Source: Intrasporangium flavum (GTDB taxonomy: Bacteria > Actinomycetota > Actinomycetes > Actinomycetales > Dermatophilaceae). From it: 64,000 nt of DNA. A program made the position numbers and the translations under genes. This document shows, in pieces, positions 22,843-32,133 of the stretch. The stretch is from positions 62,001 to 126,000 of the forward strand of contig NZ_MLJO01000017.1 of NCBI RefSeq assembly GCF_001956915.1. Direction: 5' to 3'. The notes under the pieces were generated by a model, which saw nothing but the letters and a program-made list of their open reading frames with translations, was not told where the DNA came from and made no database searches. Position 1 is the first letter of the stretch; each line of letters begins with the position of its first letter.

Positions 22843-23508
22843 TCAGGCGTCGGGGTCGTCCTCGGCGAGGAACTCGGCGGTGAGGTCGGCGAGCTCGCGC
22901 GCCGACTCGGTGTTGAGCATCGCCCCGGCCCCGTCGACGACGTGCAGGCGCGCACCGGGCACCTCGGCCGCGAGGCGGCGTCCGGCCTCGACCCCGGCGC
23001 GGTCGCGCGACCCCGCGACGACGAGCGTCGGGGCCTCGACGCGTCGCAGCGCGTCGGTGCCGTCGAAGTCGCGCAGCGCGTCGAGGACGGCGAGCATCCG
23101 CGGGCGCGACACCCCGGCGTCGACGAGCCTCGACTCGGGCACGAGCCGCATCGCGAGCTTCTGCATCCGCAGCGCCCCCTTCGACGGGCGCACGAGCGCG
23201 CCGGCCACGACGAGGCGCCCGACGAGCTCGGGCCGCTGCACCGCGAGGCGCAGCGCGACGCTCGCCCCGACCGACACCCCGAGGAGGTCGGCCTTGCGCA
23301 CGCCCTGCAGCTCGAGCCCGTCGGCGACGCCCGACGCGGCGGCGTCGAGGTCGAACCCGACGGGGTCCTTGGGGCGCAGGCCGCGCATCCACGGGGCCGT
23401 CATCGGGCGACCGGCGCCGAAGGCCGACACGAAGTCCTGCCAGGCGATGGGCGACTGCCCGACGCCGTGGAGCAGGACGAGCGGGCGCGGCTGACCGGGC
23501 TGGTTCAT
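22843..23508 (-). CDS. Alpha/beta hydrolase
   Basis: 221 aa. Opens with PLVLLHGVGQSPIAW (oxyanion-hole HG), has the nucleophile elbow GVSVGAS, an acid segment APTLVVAGSRDRAG and a C-terminal region HVVDGAGAMLNTESA. The usual catalytic His in this last segment is not obvious: the GAGAML stretch lies where GHxxx is normally found, so activity may be altered. ATG at 23508 overlaps the tdh stop as ATGA, so it is translated with tdh. It is convergent with the CHAT gene. Substrate unknown. Confidence 0.8.
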   Translation of the reverse strand: MNQPGQPRPLVLLHGVGQSPIAWQDFVSAFGAGRPMTAPWMRGLRPKDPVGFDLDAAASGVADGLELQGVRKADLLGVSVGASVALRLAVQRPELVGRLVVAGALVRPSKGALRMQKLAMRLVPESRLVDAGVSRPRMLAVLDALRDFDGTDALRRVEAPTLVVAGSRDRAGVEAGRRLAAEVPGARLHVVDGAGAMLNTESARELADLTAEFLAEDDPDA

Positions 23509-24542
23509 GACCAGTCGAGGACGACCTTGCCGCACTGGCCCGAGCGCGCGGTGTCGAAGGCCTCCTCCCAGCGCTCGGCCGGGAACCGGTGCGTGATGAC
23601 CTGCGTGACGGCCGACCGGAAGCGCTCGGACGTCGCGATCATCTGCGACATGGCGTACCACGTGTCGTACATCTCGCGGCCGTAGATGCCCTTGAGCGTC
23701 AGCATGTGGGTGATGACCTTGCCCCAGTCGAGCTCGTAGCTCTGGTGCGGCAGGCCGAGCAGCGCGATGCGCCCGCCGTGGTTCATGTTGGCGATCATGT
23801 CGGTGACGGCCGGGGCGGCCCCCGACATCTCGAGACCGATGTCGAAGCCCTCCTTCATGCCGAGGTGGTGCTGGGCGTCGGCGAGCGACTCGCGGGTGAC
23901 GTTGATCGTCAGGTCGGCGCCGGCGTGCTCGGCGAGGGAGAGGCGGTAGTCGCTCGCGTCGGACACGACCACGTAGCGGGCACCGGCGTGGCGTGCGATG
24001 GCCGCGGCCATGACGCCGATGGGTCCCGCGCCGGTGATGACGACGTCCTCGCCGACCATCGGCCACTGCAGCGCCGTGTGCGTGGCGTTGCCGAGCGGGT
24101 CGAAGACGGCGCCGAGGTCGGGGTCGAGGTCGGCGGGCTGCACCCAGACGTTGCTCGCCGGCAGCACGACGTAGTCGGCGAAGGCGCCGTCGCGGTTGAC
24201 GCCGATGCCCTGGGTGCGGATGCAGAGGTGGCGGCGGCCCGCGCGGCAGTTGCGGCAGACGCCGCAGACGACGTGGCCCTCGCCGGACGCGCGGTCACCG
24301 ACGGACACGCTCGTGACGTCCTCGCCGACCTCGACGACCTCGCCGTAGAACTCGTGGCCGATGACGAGCGGCGGCTTGACGGTGGACTCGGCCCAGTCGT
24401 CCCAGCCCGCGAGGTGCAGGTCGGTGCCGCAGATGCCCGCCCGGAGCACGCGGATCTTGACGTCGGTGGGGCCGCAGTCGGGCTCGGGGCGGTCGACGAG
24501 CTCGAGACCGGGGCCGGCGGACAGCTTCGTGAGGGCACGCAC
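23505..24542 (-). CDS. tdh: L-threonine 3-dehydrogenase
   Basis: 345 aa. NAD-dependent oxidation of threonine to 2-amino-3-ketobutyrate, the substrate of Kbl. Zinc medium-chain dehydrogenase: catalytic Cys in AGICGTDLH, VIGHEFYGEV, structural zinc cluster CGVCRNCRAGRRHLC, and the Rossmann loop VITGAGPIGVMAA. Tdh-type features include GQCGKVVLDW at the C-terminus, FDPLGNATHTAL and YGREMYDTWYAMSQM. GTG at 24542 gives the family length; CAGACT 7 bases upstream fits a leaderless start. Overlaps the hydrolase by 4 bases. Divergent from the Fur-type gene. Substrate assignment is strong because kbl is nearby. Confidence 0.92.
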   Translation of the reverse strand: MRALTKLSAGPGLELVDRPEPDCGPTDVKIRVLRAGICGTDLHLAGWDDWAESTVKPPLVIGHEFYGEVVEVGEDVTSVSVGDRASGEGHVVCGVCRNCRAGRRHLCIRTQGIGVNRDGAFADYVVLPASNVWVQPADLDPDLGAVFDPLGNATHTALQWPMVGEDVVITGAGPIGVMAAAIARHAGARYVVVSDASDYRLSLAEHAGADLTINVTRESLADAQHHLGMKEGFDIGLEMSGAAPAVTDMIANMNHGGRIALLGLPHQSYELDWGKVITHMLTLKGIYGREMYDTWYAMSQMIATSERFRSAVTQVITHRFPAERWEEAFDTARSGQCGKVVLDWS

Positions 24543-24587
24543 GGAGGGCAGTCTGCCACCCGACGCCGGACGCGGGATGATGAGGGC

Positions 24588-25061
24588 GTGCCGACGACCC
24601 AGTCCCCGACGCCGCGCGTCGCCGAGGTCCTCGCCCGGCTGCGCGCCGTGGGTGAGCGCATGACACCCGCCCGGCGGGCCGTGATCTCCGTCGTCGACGC
24701 GGCCGACGCGTCGGGCGAGCACCTGACCGCCGAGCAGATCGGAGCGCGCGTCGGCGACCTCGAGCCGGCCGTGCACCGGGCCACGCTCTACCGGACGCTC
24801 ACCTCGCTCACCGAGCTCGGCGCCCTCTCGCACGTGCACCTCGGCGGGTCCGCGACGGTCTACCACCTCGGCGGTGGGCCCGAGGAGGAGGGACCGCACG
24901 ACCACGCGCACGTCCAGTGCCACGCGTGCGGACGCGTCCTCGACGTCCCGCCCGACGTCCTCGACGACGTCGCGGCGCGCCTCGAGGCCGACCTCGGCTT
25001 CGTCCTCGACACCGGCCACGCGGCCCTGCTCGGCACCTGCCGCGACTGCGCCGCCGATTGA
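24588..25061 (+). CDS. Fur-family metalloregulator
   Basis: 157 aa with GTG start at 24588. N-terminal winged helix (VAEVLARLRAVGERMTPARRAVI; AVHRATLYRTLTSLTELGAL), then the metal-binding dimerisation domain with HDHAHVQCHACGRVLDV and a second Cys pair in TCRDC, which together make the structural zinc site. Family members sense Fe, Zn, Mn or peroxide; the His-rich GPHDHAHVQC fits Zur or Fur and cannot be resolved further. GATGAT sits 6 bases before the start, a leaderless arrangement. Divergent from tdh with a 45-base spacer. Confidence 0.88.
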   Translation: MPTTQSPTPRVAEVLARLRAVGERMTPARRAVISVVDAADASGEHLTAEQIGARVGDLEPAVHRATLYRTLTSLTELGALSHVHLGGSATVYHLGGGPEEEGPHDHAHVQCHACGRVLDVPPDVLDDVAARLEADLGFVLDTGHAALLGTCRDCAAD

Positions 25062-25142
25062 GCCGATTCGCCGACACCGGTCACGTCGGCGCGCCACCAT
25101 GGAAAGGGTGGCGAGTTCCGGGCAGCGGGTGCGGAGGCGATG

Positions 25143-26522
25143 ATGACGACCCACGACACGACATTCGGCGCGGACGTCCGGTCCGACGACGGGCGCACCT
25201 TCGTCGCGGCGACCGAGCGGCTCAGTCCCGGTGACCTCGCCGTCATCGAGTCCGACCACGAGGCGCTGCTGGCGCAGGTGCGGTCCCGGTCCGGCAGCCC
25301 GGCCATGGCCGCGGGGGTCGTGCTCGGCCACCTCAAGGACGGCCGGCTCGTGCGCCCGCAGGGCCGCGACCTGCTCGAGCAGGCGACGATCCGGCCCGCG
25401 AACCGCGAGGAGGCCGAGCAGCTGCAGGCGGCGACCCGGGCCACGATGGAGGTCGGCACGTGGCAGCTCGGTGGCGCCGAGGCGACGCTGCGCCTGCGGC
25501 CTGCGGGGTTCGCGCGGCACACCTTCGTCTGCGGGCAGAGCGGCTCGGGCAAGACGTACGCGCTCGGCGTCGTCCTCGAGCAGCTCATCCTCCAGACGCG
25601 GCTGCGGCTGTTCGTCATCGACCCGAACGCCGACTTCATCCACCTCGGCACGACCCGCGACGACGCCCCGGTGGACGCCGGCGCGCGGCTCCGCGCGGCC
25701 GGCGACCTCGACGTGCAGCGGGCCGACGCCGATGGCTCGGATGCCCTGCGCGTGCGCTTCGGGCACCTGTCGCTCGCGGCCCAGGCGTCGGTGATGCAGC
25801 TCAACCCGGTGACCGACCGAGGCGAGTTCAACGAGTGGCTGCACGTCGACGTCGACGACCCGAGCATCGACCTCGGCGACCTCATGGCGCGGATGGCCAA
25901 CGGTTCGGCGTCGGAGCGGGCCTTCGCGCAGCGCGTCGAGAACCTCGGCATCGGGGGCTGGCAGGTGTGGCCCATCAACACCCCCGGCGCGGTGCCGATG
26001 CACGAGCGGTCCGCGCGCACCACGGTGCTCGACGTCTCCGGCTTCGGCCGCCACGAGGAGCAGCTCGTCGTCGCCCTCGACCTGCTCGACCGGCTCTGGG
26101 CCGAGCGCGAGCAGCGCCAGCCCGCGCTCGTCGTCATCGACGAGTCGCACAACATCTGCCCGTCCGACCCCTCGACGCCCCTGCAGCGCGCCGTGACCGA
26201 CCGGCTCATCCAGATCGCCGCCGAGGGGCGCAAGTACGGCTTGTGGCTGCTGCTGTCGACGCAGCGGCCCTCGAAGGTCCACCCGCAGGTCGTCTCGCAG
26301 TGCGACAACCTCATGCTGATGCGGATGAACTCGCCCTCCGACGTCGCCGACCTCTCGCGCCTCTTCGGCTTCGCGCCGGAGGCGATGCTCGACGCGTCGC
26401 CGAACTTCTACCAGGGCGAGGCCCTCTTCGCCGGCGCGTTCGTGCCGGTGCCGTCGTTCGGGCGCATGGGCGCCCGGCTGACGATCGAGGGCGGCATCGA
26501 CGTGCCGGTGCCACTGCCCTGA
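25143..26522 (+). CDS. HerA/FtsK-like ATP-binding protein (DUF87-type)
   Basis: 459 aa. An N-terminal HAS-barrel-like region of about 110 residues (LSPGDLAVIESDHEALLAQV; VVLGHLKDGRLV) leads into a P-loop ATPase: Walker A FVCGQSGSGKTYALG, FVIDPNADFIHLG, Walker B ALVVIDESHNICP, sensor LLLSTQRPSKVH and the arginine-finger region. HerA-type hexamers pump or unwind DNA with a nuclease (NurA) or other effector; no partner is adjacent here. GGAGG at 25133-25137 lies 5 bases before the ATG at 25143 and only 2 before the ATG at 25140, so the second is preferred. Convergent with the alpha-galactosidase. Confidence 0.85.
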   Translation: MTTHDTTFGADVRSDDGRTFVAATERLSPGDLAVIESDHEALLAQVRSRSGSPAMAAGVVLGHLKDGRLVRPQGRDLLEQATIRPANREEAEQLQAATRATMEVGTWQLGGAEATLRLRPAGFARHTFVCGQSGSGKTYALGVVLEQLILQTRLRLFVIDPNADFIHLGTTRDDAPVDAGARLRAAGDLDVQRADADGSDALRVRFGHLSLAAQASVMQLNPVTDRGEFNEWLHVDVDDPSIDLGDLMARMANGSASERAFAQRVENLGIGGWQVWPINTPGAVPMHERSARTTVLDVSGFGRHEEQLVVALDLLDRLWAEREQRQPALVVIDESHNICPSDPSTPLQRAVTDRLIQIAAEGRKYGLWLLLSTQRPSKVHPQVVSQCDNLMLMRMNSPSDVADLSRLFGFAPEAMLDASPNFYQGEALFAGAFVPVPSFGRMGARLTIEGGIDVPVPLP

Positions 26523-26553
26523 GCCGGGCGGCCGGGCAGCCGGGCAGCCGGCG

Positions 26554-28755
26554 TCAGACGGCGCGGACGTCGAGCAGGTAGCCCTGGGCCGGGCCGAGCA
26601 CCGGCACCGGCAGGCCGACGACGCCGAGCACCGAGCCGGGCACGACGACCCCGTCGGCGGCGAGGGCCGGCTCCCACCACGACGGCGCCCCGTGCTGCAC
26701 GACCGCGGGCGCTCCCGCCTCCGGACGCACCCGCACGGCGTAGCTGCGCCGCGGGTCGAGACCCGGCAGGGGCAGCGCCCCCGTGGTGGCGTCGCGGCCC
26801 GTGACGAGGCGCGCCACGGTGTAGGCGGCGCGGCCACGGTCGGCGTCGACGGTGCCGGTGACGAAAACGGTCCCGTCGGGGCTCTCCGAGCGGACGAGGT
26901 CGCCGGAGTGGAGCAGCGGACGCAGCTCGCGGGCCAGGGCGGTCCAGGCGGTGATCCGCTCCAGCTCCTCCTCCGAGCACGAGCTGATGTCCCACTCGAG
27001 GCCGGCGTGCCCCTGCAGTGCCATGAGCGTGCGGAACCCGAGGTCGACGGTGCGGTGCGTCGTGTGCGCCGTGGCCGGGCCGACGTGCGTGCCCATGAGC
27101 TCGGCGGGCACGAGCAGGCTGGTCCACCGCTGGATGCTCGCCCGCTCGAGGGCGTCGTTGCAGTCGCTGGTCCAGATGCGGTCGGTGTGGTCGAGCACCT
27201 CGAGGTCGACGCGCCCGCCACCGCTGCTGCACGACTCGATCTCGAGCCGCGGGTGGCGTGCCCGGAGGTCGTCGAGGAGCCGGTAGAAGGCGAGCGTGTG
27301 CGCGTGGACCGCCGGGGCGTCGACGCGGGGCCCGCCGGGACCCTCGACCGTGTGGACGGCCTCGAGGAGGTCGCGGTTGTGGTCCCACTTGATGTAGTCG
27401 ATGCCGTACTCGGCGACGAGCGCGCTGATCCGCTCGAGCAGCTGCTCGCGGGCGGCGTCGACCGTGAGGTCGAGCAGCTGTTGCCAGCGCCACTCGCGCG
27501 GTGCGCCCTCGGCCGGGCCGAGGACCCACTCGGGGTGGGCGCGCACGAGGTCGCTGTCCTCGTTGACCATCTCCGGCTCGAACCACAGGCCGAACTCGAG
27601 CCCGAGGCCCTTGACGTGGTCGACGAGGGGTCCCATCCCGTCGGGCCAGACCTCGCGCGACACGACCCAGTCGCCGAGGCCGGCGCGGTCGTGGCGACGC
27701 CCGCCGAACCAGCCGTCGTCGAGAACGAACCGCTCGACGCCGACGCGGGCGGCCGTGTCGGCCAACGACCTCAGGTGGTCGAGGTCGGTCTCGAAGTACA
27801 CGGCCTCCCACGTGTTGAGCACGACGGGACGCGGTCGCGACGGGTGGCCGGCGCGGGCCCGCAGGCTGCGGTGGAGGCGGCGCGAGAGGCCGTCGAGCCC
27901 CTCGGTCGAGTGGACGAAGACGACGGTCGGGGCCGCGTACGTCTCGCCCGGCGCGAGGCGCACCTCGCCGGGTGCGAGGAGCTCCCCGCCGCCCAGGACG
28001 GCGTGGTGGCGCCCGGCTCCCTCGGGCAGGGACTCGACGAGGTGCTCGTGGTTGCCGCTCCAGGCGGTGTGCACGGCCCAGACCTCGCCCGTGCCCCAGT
28101 CGAACCCGCGGGTGCCGGCCATGAGCAGCAGCGTCGCGTCGTGCCCCGTGCGACCGCGCCGGGACGCGCGCAGGTGCGTGCCGTGGTCGAGCCGGCTGCG
28201 CTGCGGTGAGCGCTCGCGGCACCAGCGCCCGGTGAGGTCGAGCACCTCGTCGGCGCGCAGCGGCAGGGGCAGGATCGCGCGCAGCGCCGACACGTCGAGC
28301 GGGGCCTCGGCGTCGGAGGTGTTCGTCACCGACGCGTCGACGCGGAGGACGCCGTGCGCGTCGAGCGCGTGGCGCAGCTCGAGGCGGATGCCGTCAGGAG
28401 AGGTCGCGCGCGTCACGGCCGTCGTGCCCTCGGCGGTGCACGTGACGTCCGACCAGCGCACCGCGCCGGCCGCGCCGCCACGGTGCCCGGCCCACCCGGG
28501 GGTCCCCGACCAGCCGTCGGCCTCGCCCGGCAGGACGGTGAGCGGCCACGGCTCGTCGAGCGCGCTCGGCGGGACCGGGGCGACCGTCAGGGCGGACAGG
28601 GCCGCGTAGCTGCCGGCGCCACCCTCGAGGACGGGACCCCAGTGGAGCACCTCCGGCAGGCCCCCGGCGCGCGGCTCGAGCGCCAGGGCGGTGCCGGCGG
28701 ACTCGACGACGACCGGGGAGGAAGTGGGCTGGGACGGGTGGGTCGGGTCGTTCAC
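26554..28755 (-). CDS. GH36 alpha-galactosidase
   Basis: 733 aa, no signal peptide, so acts inside the cell. Removes alpha-linked galactose from melibiose- and raffinose-type sugars. N-terminal beta-sandwich (1-330), then the barrel: RFVLDDGWFGGRRHD, GLEFGLWFEPEMVNEDS, the nucleophile Asp in IDYIKWDHNRD, CSSGGGRVD, and the acid/base Asp in IWTSDCNDALERASIQRW. GTG at 28755 is 1 base after the stop of the permease gene, so it is the last gene of the ABC transporter operon. Product galactose would go to GalK and GalT encoded across the divergent spacer. Confidence 0.94.
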   Translation of the reverse strand: MNDPTHPSQPTSSPVVVESAGTALALEPRAGGLPEVLHWGPVLEGGAGSYAALSALTVAPVPPSALDEPWPLTVLPGEADGWSGTPGWAGHRGGAAGAVRWSDVTCTAEGTTAVTRATSPDGIRLELRHALDAHGVLRVDASVTNTSDAEAPLDVSALRAILPLPLRADEVLDLTGRWCRERSPQRSRLDHGTHLRASRRGRTGHDATLLLMAGTRGFDWGTGEVWAVHTAWSGNHEHLVESLPEGAGRHHAVLGGGELLAPGEVRLAPGETYAAPTVVFVHSTEGLDGLSRRLHRSLRARAGHPSRPRPVVLNTWEAVYFETDLDHLRSLADTAARVGVERFVLDDGWFGGRRHDRAGLGDWVVSREVWPDGMGPLVDHVKGLGLEFGLWFEPEMVNEDSDLVRAHPEWVLGPAEGAPREWRWQQLLDLTVDAAREQLLERISALVAEYGIDYIKWDHNRDLLEAVHTVEGPGGPRVDAPAVHAHTLAFYRLLDDLRARHPRLEIESCSSGGGRVDLEVLDHTDRIWTSDCNDALERASIQRWTSLLVPAELMGTHVGPATAHTTHRTVDLGFRTLMALQGHAGLEWDISSCSEEELERITAWTALARELRPLLHSGDLVRSESPDGTVFVTGTVDADRGRAAYTVARLVTGRDATTGALPLPGLDPRRSYAVRVRPEAGAPAVVQHGAPSWWEPALAADGVVVPGSVLGVVGLPVPVLGPAQGYLLDVRAV

Positions 28756-28756
28756 G

Positions 28757-29683
28757 TCATCCCTTCGTCGCGCCGAGCGTCAGGCCCGCCACGAAGTGTC
28801 GTTGGAGCACGAAGAAGATCACCAGCGTAGGCACCGCGATGATGATCGACCCGGCCGCCACGAGGTTGTTGTCGGTGAAGAACTGGCCCTGCAGGTTGTT
28901 GAGCGAGCTCGTCACCGGGTACTTGTCGCCCTGCTGGAGCAGCACGGTGGCCCAGAAGAACTCGTTGTAGATCCACGTCGTCTGCAGCACCGCGAGGGCG
29001 GCCAGGGCCGGCCGGCACAGCGGCAGGGTGATCTGGAAGAACTGGCGGGTCACGCTCGCGCCGTCGATGACGGCCGACTCGTAGAGCTCCCGGGGGAGTG
29101 CCTTCATGTAGTTGCTGAGCACGAAGGCGCAGAAGCCGGTCTGGAAGGCGACGTTGACGAGGATGAGCCCCTGGAAGCTGTTGAGCAGGGTGCCCGACTC
29201 GCTGAACCAGAACGGCACCTCGATGGCGCGGAACATCCGGTACACCGGGATGAGCAGCGCCTGCGGCGGCAGGAGGTTGGCCGCCATGAAGAAGCCGAGC
29301 AGGGCGAAGTTGACCTTCCACGAGAAGCGCGCGACGACGAAGGCGACGCACGCCGACAGGAACAGCGTCAGGAGCACGGCGGGGACCGTGATGATGAACG
29401 AGTTCCAGAAGTGGAGCGCGAAGTCGCCTCTCTCCCAAGCGTTCTTGTAGTTGTCGAGGGTGAAGCCACCCCACGACACGTAGCCGTTGCGCGCCGTGTA
29501 CGCGTAGTCGCGGAAGGAGTTGACGAGCGCGAGCAGCAGCGGGAAGAGCCAGATGAGCGAGACGACGGTCAGCACGAGCGGCAGGAACCAGCGGCGTCCT
29601 GACGTCGGGCCGCCCTCGCGCGGCTGGACCCGCGACCGGGTGCGCTCCTGGACGGTGTCTGCGGCGTCGGCGGTGACGGACAT
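28757..29683 (-). CDS. Carbohydrate ABC transporter permease, MalG type
   Basis: 308 aa inner-membrane subunit with six predicted helices (first LVLTVVSLIWLFPLLLALVNS). The ATPase-contact EAA loop is ALPRELYESAVIDGASVTRQFFQITLPL, with the conserved E-A/G-G pattern in ESAVIDGAS. The C-terminus HFVAGLTLGATKG is typical of MalG-like subunits. It starts 1 base after the upstream permease gene and ends 1 base before the alpha-galactosidase, so this is one tightly coupled operon. The substrate is inferred to be an alpha-galactoside from that context. Confidence 0.93.
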   Translation of the reverse strand: MSVTADAADTVQERTRSRVQPREGGPTSGRRWFLPLVLTVVSLIWLFPLLLALVNSFRDYAYTARNGYVSWGGFTLDNYKNAWERGDFALHFWNSFIITVPAVLLTLFLSACVAFVVARFSWKVNFALLGFFMAANLLPPQALLIPVYRMFRAIEVPFWFSESGTLLNSFQGLILVNVAFQTGFCAFVLSNYMKALPRELYESAVIDGASVTRQFFQITLPLCRPALAALAVLQTTWIYNEFFWATVLLQQGDKYPVTSSLNNLQGQFFTDNNLVAAGSIIIAVPTLVIFFVLQRHFVAGLTLGATKG

Positions 29684-29684
29684 G

Positions 29685-30578
29685 TCAGTCCTCCTTCATG
29701 GCGATGCGCAGGTAGACGAAGACGAGCACGCTCGAGATGGCGAGCATGATCGTGGCGAGCGCCGACCCGAAGCCGATGCGGCTCGCCTCGCCGACGACGT
29801 TCTGGGTGACGAGCGTCGAGATCATCTCCAGGCCGTTGCGCCCCTTGTTGATGATCCAGACCAGGTCGAAGGCGCGCAGCGACTCGATGAACGTGACGAT
29901 GAGGACGATGATGTTGATCGGCCGCATCACCGGGAAGACGACGCGGAAGAACGTCGTCGTCTCGCTCGCGCCGTCGATCTTGGCGGCCTCGCGCAGCGAC
30001 GGGTCGACGCCCTTGAGGCCGGCCAGGTAGAGCAGCATGATGTAGCCCGAGTGGCGCCACGTCGCCGCAACGAGGGCGGCCCAGAGGTTGACGCTGGAGT
30101 CGCCGTACCAGTCGGTCTTGGTGTGCAGGACCGCGTTGAGCAGGCCCTGGTCACGGGAGTAGATGAGCTGCCAGATGAAGCCGATGAGCGCCAGCGACAG
30201 CACGACCGGCAGGTAGATGCTCGTCTGGTAGAACCGCGTGCCTGCCGCGCCGCGGTCGACGAGGACCGCGAAGAGCATGCCGAGCGGCGTCGCGACGAGG
30301 AACATCACGGCCAACCAGATGAGGTTGTGCTGGATCGCCGGCCAGAACGGCGGGTAGATCGACGTGACGTCGCGGTAGTTCTGGAGCCCGACCGACTTGA
30401 TGCCGGAGAGCGGCCCGATCCCGTCCCAGTTGGTGAACGAGAGCAGGACCGAGCCGATCGCCGGGATCCAGACGAGCCAGAGGACCAGGAGGGTCGGCAC
30501 CGCCACCATGAGCGCGATGACCACACGGTCACGCGCCGACAGCTGGTCGATGCCCTTGTACCTGCGTGTGCTCGCCAT
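29685..30578 (-). CDS. Sugar ABC transporter permease, MalF type
   Basis: 297 aa with six predicted helices (first VVIALMVAVPTLLVLWLVWIP). The EAA loop reads DPSLREAAKIDGASETTTFF. It pairs with the MalG-type subunit encoded next to form the membrane channel. It begins 16 bases after the binding-protein gene. No ATPase gene exists in the operon, so a shared MsiK-like ATPase from elsewhere must energise the transporter; this is known for many actinobacterial sugar importers. Confidence 0.93.
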   Translation of the reverse strand: MASTRRYKGIDQLSARDRVVIALMVAVPTLLVLWLVWIPAIGSVLLSFTNWDGIGPLSGIKSVGLQNYRDVTSIYPPFWPAIQHNLIWLAVMFLVATPLGMLFAVLVDRGAAGTRFYQTSIYLPVVLSLALIGFIWQLIYSRDQGLLNAVLHTKTDWYGDSSVNLWAALVAATWRHSGYIMLLYLAGLKGVDPSLREAAKIDGASETTTFFRVVFPVMRPINIIVLIVTFIESLRAFDLVWIINKGRNGLEMISTLVTQNVVGEASRIGFGSALATIMLAISSVLVFVYLRIAMKED

Positions 30579-30594
30579 GGTGAGTCGCCTCCTG

Positions 30595-31944
30595 TCAGGA
30601 CCCGAAGATGCTCTTCTTCTGGGCCTGGATGCTCGAGCAGAGGCCGTCGATGTCCTTCGGGTTCTTCAGGAAGGTCTGCAGGGCGGGGATCATGACCGTC
30701 GAGGCGAAGTCCGGGCGGGTGTCGCGGTCCATGAACTGCGCGATGGACTTGGCCGACTGCACGTACTCCTTCGACTTCTTCTGCAGCGCCGTGTAGCCGC
30801 TCGTGTCGGCCTTGTCGTTCGTCGCGATGACGCTCGGGTCGGCCTTGAGCGCCAGCAGCTGGGCCTCGGGCTGCGAGATGTACTGGAGCAGCTTCTTGGC
30901 CGCGCCCTCGTTCTTGGGGCGGGCGCTCATCATGTAGCCGTCGATCGGCGCCTCGATGGCGTCGGTGCCGATGGTCGAGTCGACCTCGGGGAAGGTGAAG
31001 AAGTCGAGGTCGTCCTGCTCCGCACCCTTGCCGAACTGCTGGGCCAGGAACGAGCCGAGCACGTACATGCCGGACTTCTTCTGCTGGAGCGACTGCGCCG
31101 CCTCCTGCCACGTGCGGCCGAGGGCGTCGGGCTGGTGCAGCGGGAGCAGGCCGGCCCAGGTGTCGAAGACCTTCTTGACCTTGGGGTTGGTCCAGTCCTC
31201 CTTGCCGGCCATGAGGCTGACGTGGAAGTCGTAGCCGTTGACGCGCAGGTTGAGCTGGTCGAAGGTGCCCATGGCGGGCCAGCCGTCCTTGTCGCCGAAG
31301 GCGATCGGGGCGAGGCCGTCCTTCTGCATCTGGGCGCCGAGGGTCTTGAGGTCATCGAGGGTCTTGGGCACCTCGTAGCCCTTCGCCTGCCAGAGGCTCT
31401 TGCGGTAGAAGACGGCCCACGGGTAGTTGGTCATCGGCACGAAGTACTGCTTGCCGTCGGCGCCCGTCGAGGCCTTCTTCAGGGCGTCGCCCATGCCGGT
31501 GATGCCGGACCAGACGTCGGAGATGTCGCCGGCGAGGCCCTTCTCGGCGAAGAACTGCATGCGGTAGCCGGCGAACCACGTGAAGACGTCGTCGGGCGAG
31601 CCCTGCAGGTAGTTGTTGATGTTCTCCTGGAAGGAGTTGTGGTCGACGGTGTTGATCTTGACCGTCGTACCGGCGTTGGCCTTCTGGAAGGCGTCCATGT
31701 AGGACTGCACGGCGGCCTTCGGCACGGCGTCGGACTGGTTGGAGCCGACGGTGACGGTGCCGGTCACGGCCCCGGTGGGCACGCCGCTGCTGCCCGAGTT
31801 GCTGCCGCAGGCCGCGAGGCCGCCGGCACCGAGCAGGGCGCCGACGCCGACGGCGCCGCGCAGCAGGGTCCTGCGGTCGATGCCGCGAACGGAGGGGGGA
31901 ACCATGCGAGCGAGGTACTCGGCCTCGGTGCTCGGGCGGGTCAT
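30595..31944 (-). CDS. Sugar-binding lipoprotein of ABC transporter
   Basis: 449 aa extracellular solute-binding protein, family 1. About 24 residues precede a twin-arginine-like signal (DRRTLLRGAVGVGALLGAG) ending in lipobox LAAC, so it is probably Tat-exported and lipid-anchored outside the membrane. The mature domain has TVTVGSNQSDAVPKAAV, FTWFAGYRMQFF, YPWAVFYRKSLW and the aromatic-rich sugar site region. First gene of the operon with two permeases and a GH36 enzyme. ATG at 31944 follows AAAGGAG. Its promoter (32031-32059) has consensus-like boxes, so expression can be high. Confidence 0.93.
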   Translation of the reverse strand: MTRPSTEAEYLARMVPPSVRGIDRRTLLRGAVGVGALLGAGGLAACGSNSGSSGVPTGAVTGTVTVGSNQSDAVPKAAVQSYMDAFQKANAGTTVKINTVDHNSFQENINNYLQGSPDDVFTWFAGYRMQFFAEKGLAGDISDVWSGITGMGDALKKASTGADGKQYFVPMTNYPWAVFYRKSLWQAKGYEVPKTLDDLKTLGAQMQKDGLAPIAFGDKDGWPAMGTFDQLNLRVNGYDFHVSLMAGKEDWTNPKVKKVFDTWAGLLPLHQPDALGRTWQEAAQSLQQKKSGMYVLGSFLAQQFGKGAEQDDLDFFTFPEVDSTIGTDAIEAPIDGYMMSARPKNEGAAKKLLQYISQPEAQLLALKADPSVIATNDKADTSGYTALQKKSKEYVQSAKSIAQFMDRDTRPDFASTVMIPALQTFLKNPKDIDGLCSSIQAQKKSIFGS

Positions 31945-31986
31945 TGCGGTCTCCTTTGACGCTTGCCTGGTGTGGTGCGGACGGCT

Positions 31987-32012
31987 TCAGAACGAACACT
32001 GACGATCAGAAC
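31987..32012. promoter_or_regulatory. Direct repeats in the ABC operon leader
   Basis: TCAGAAC at 31987 and 32006 (GTTCTGA on the transcribed strand), 19 bases apart, lie between the -10 box and the start of the sugar-binding protein gene. They are possible sites for the DeoR-type regulator encoded at 34257. Confidence 0.35.
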
Positions 32013-32030
32013 CGGCCAACAACAAACATG

Positions 32031-32059
32031 AGAATCCCGAGCGCTGACACTTCTGTCAA
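32031..32059 (-). promoter_or_regulatory. Promoter of the galactoside ABC operon with overlapping inverted repeat
   Basis: On the minus strand, TTGACA (32059-32054) and GATTCT (32036-32031) are separated by exactly 17 bases. The leader is about 80 bases. TGACA-CTTC-TGTCA (32045-32058) is a perfect inverted repeat overlapping the -35 box and could be the operator. Confidence 0.65.
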
Positions 32060-32133
32060 GAGGACCGGACATAAAGATTCGGCCGAGAACCTTGGACAGG
32101 CCATGCTCGGACCACGCTGGGACGGTGCGTGTT

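Noticed and set aside
26523-26553. Short GCCGGGC repeats between HerA-like and alpha-galactosidase genes
   Set aside because: Only 31 bases between convergent genes; likely ordinary GC-rich terminator sequence.
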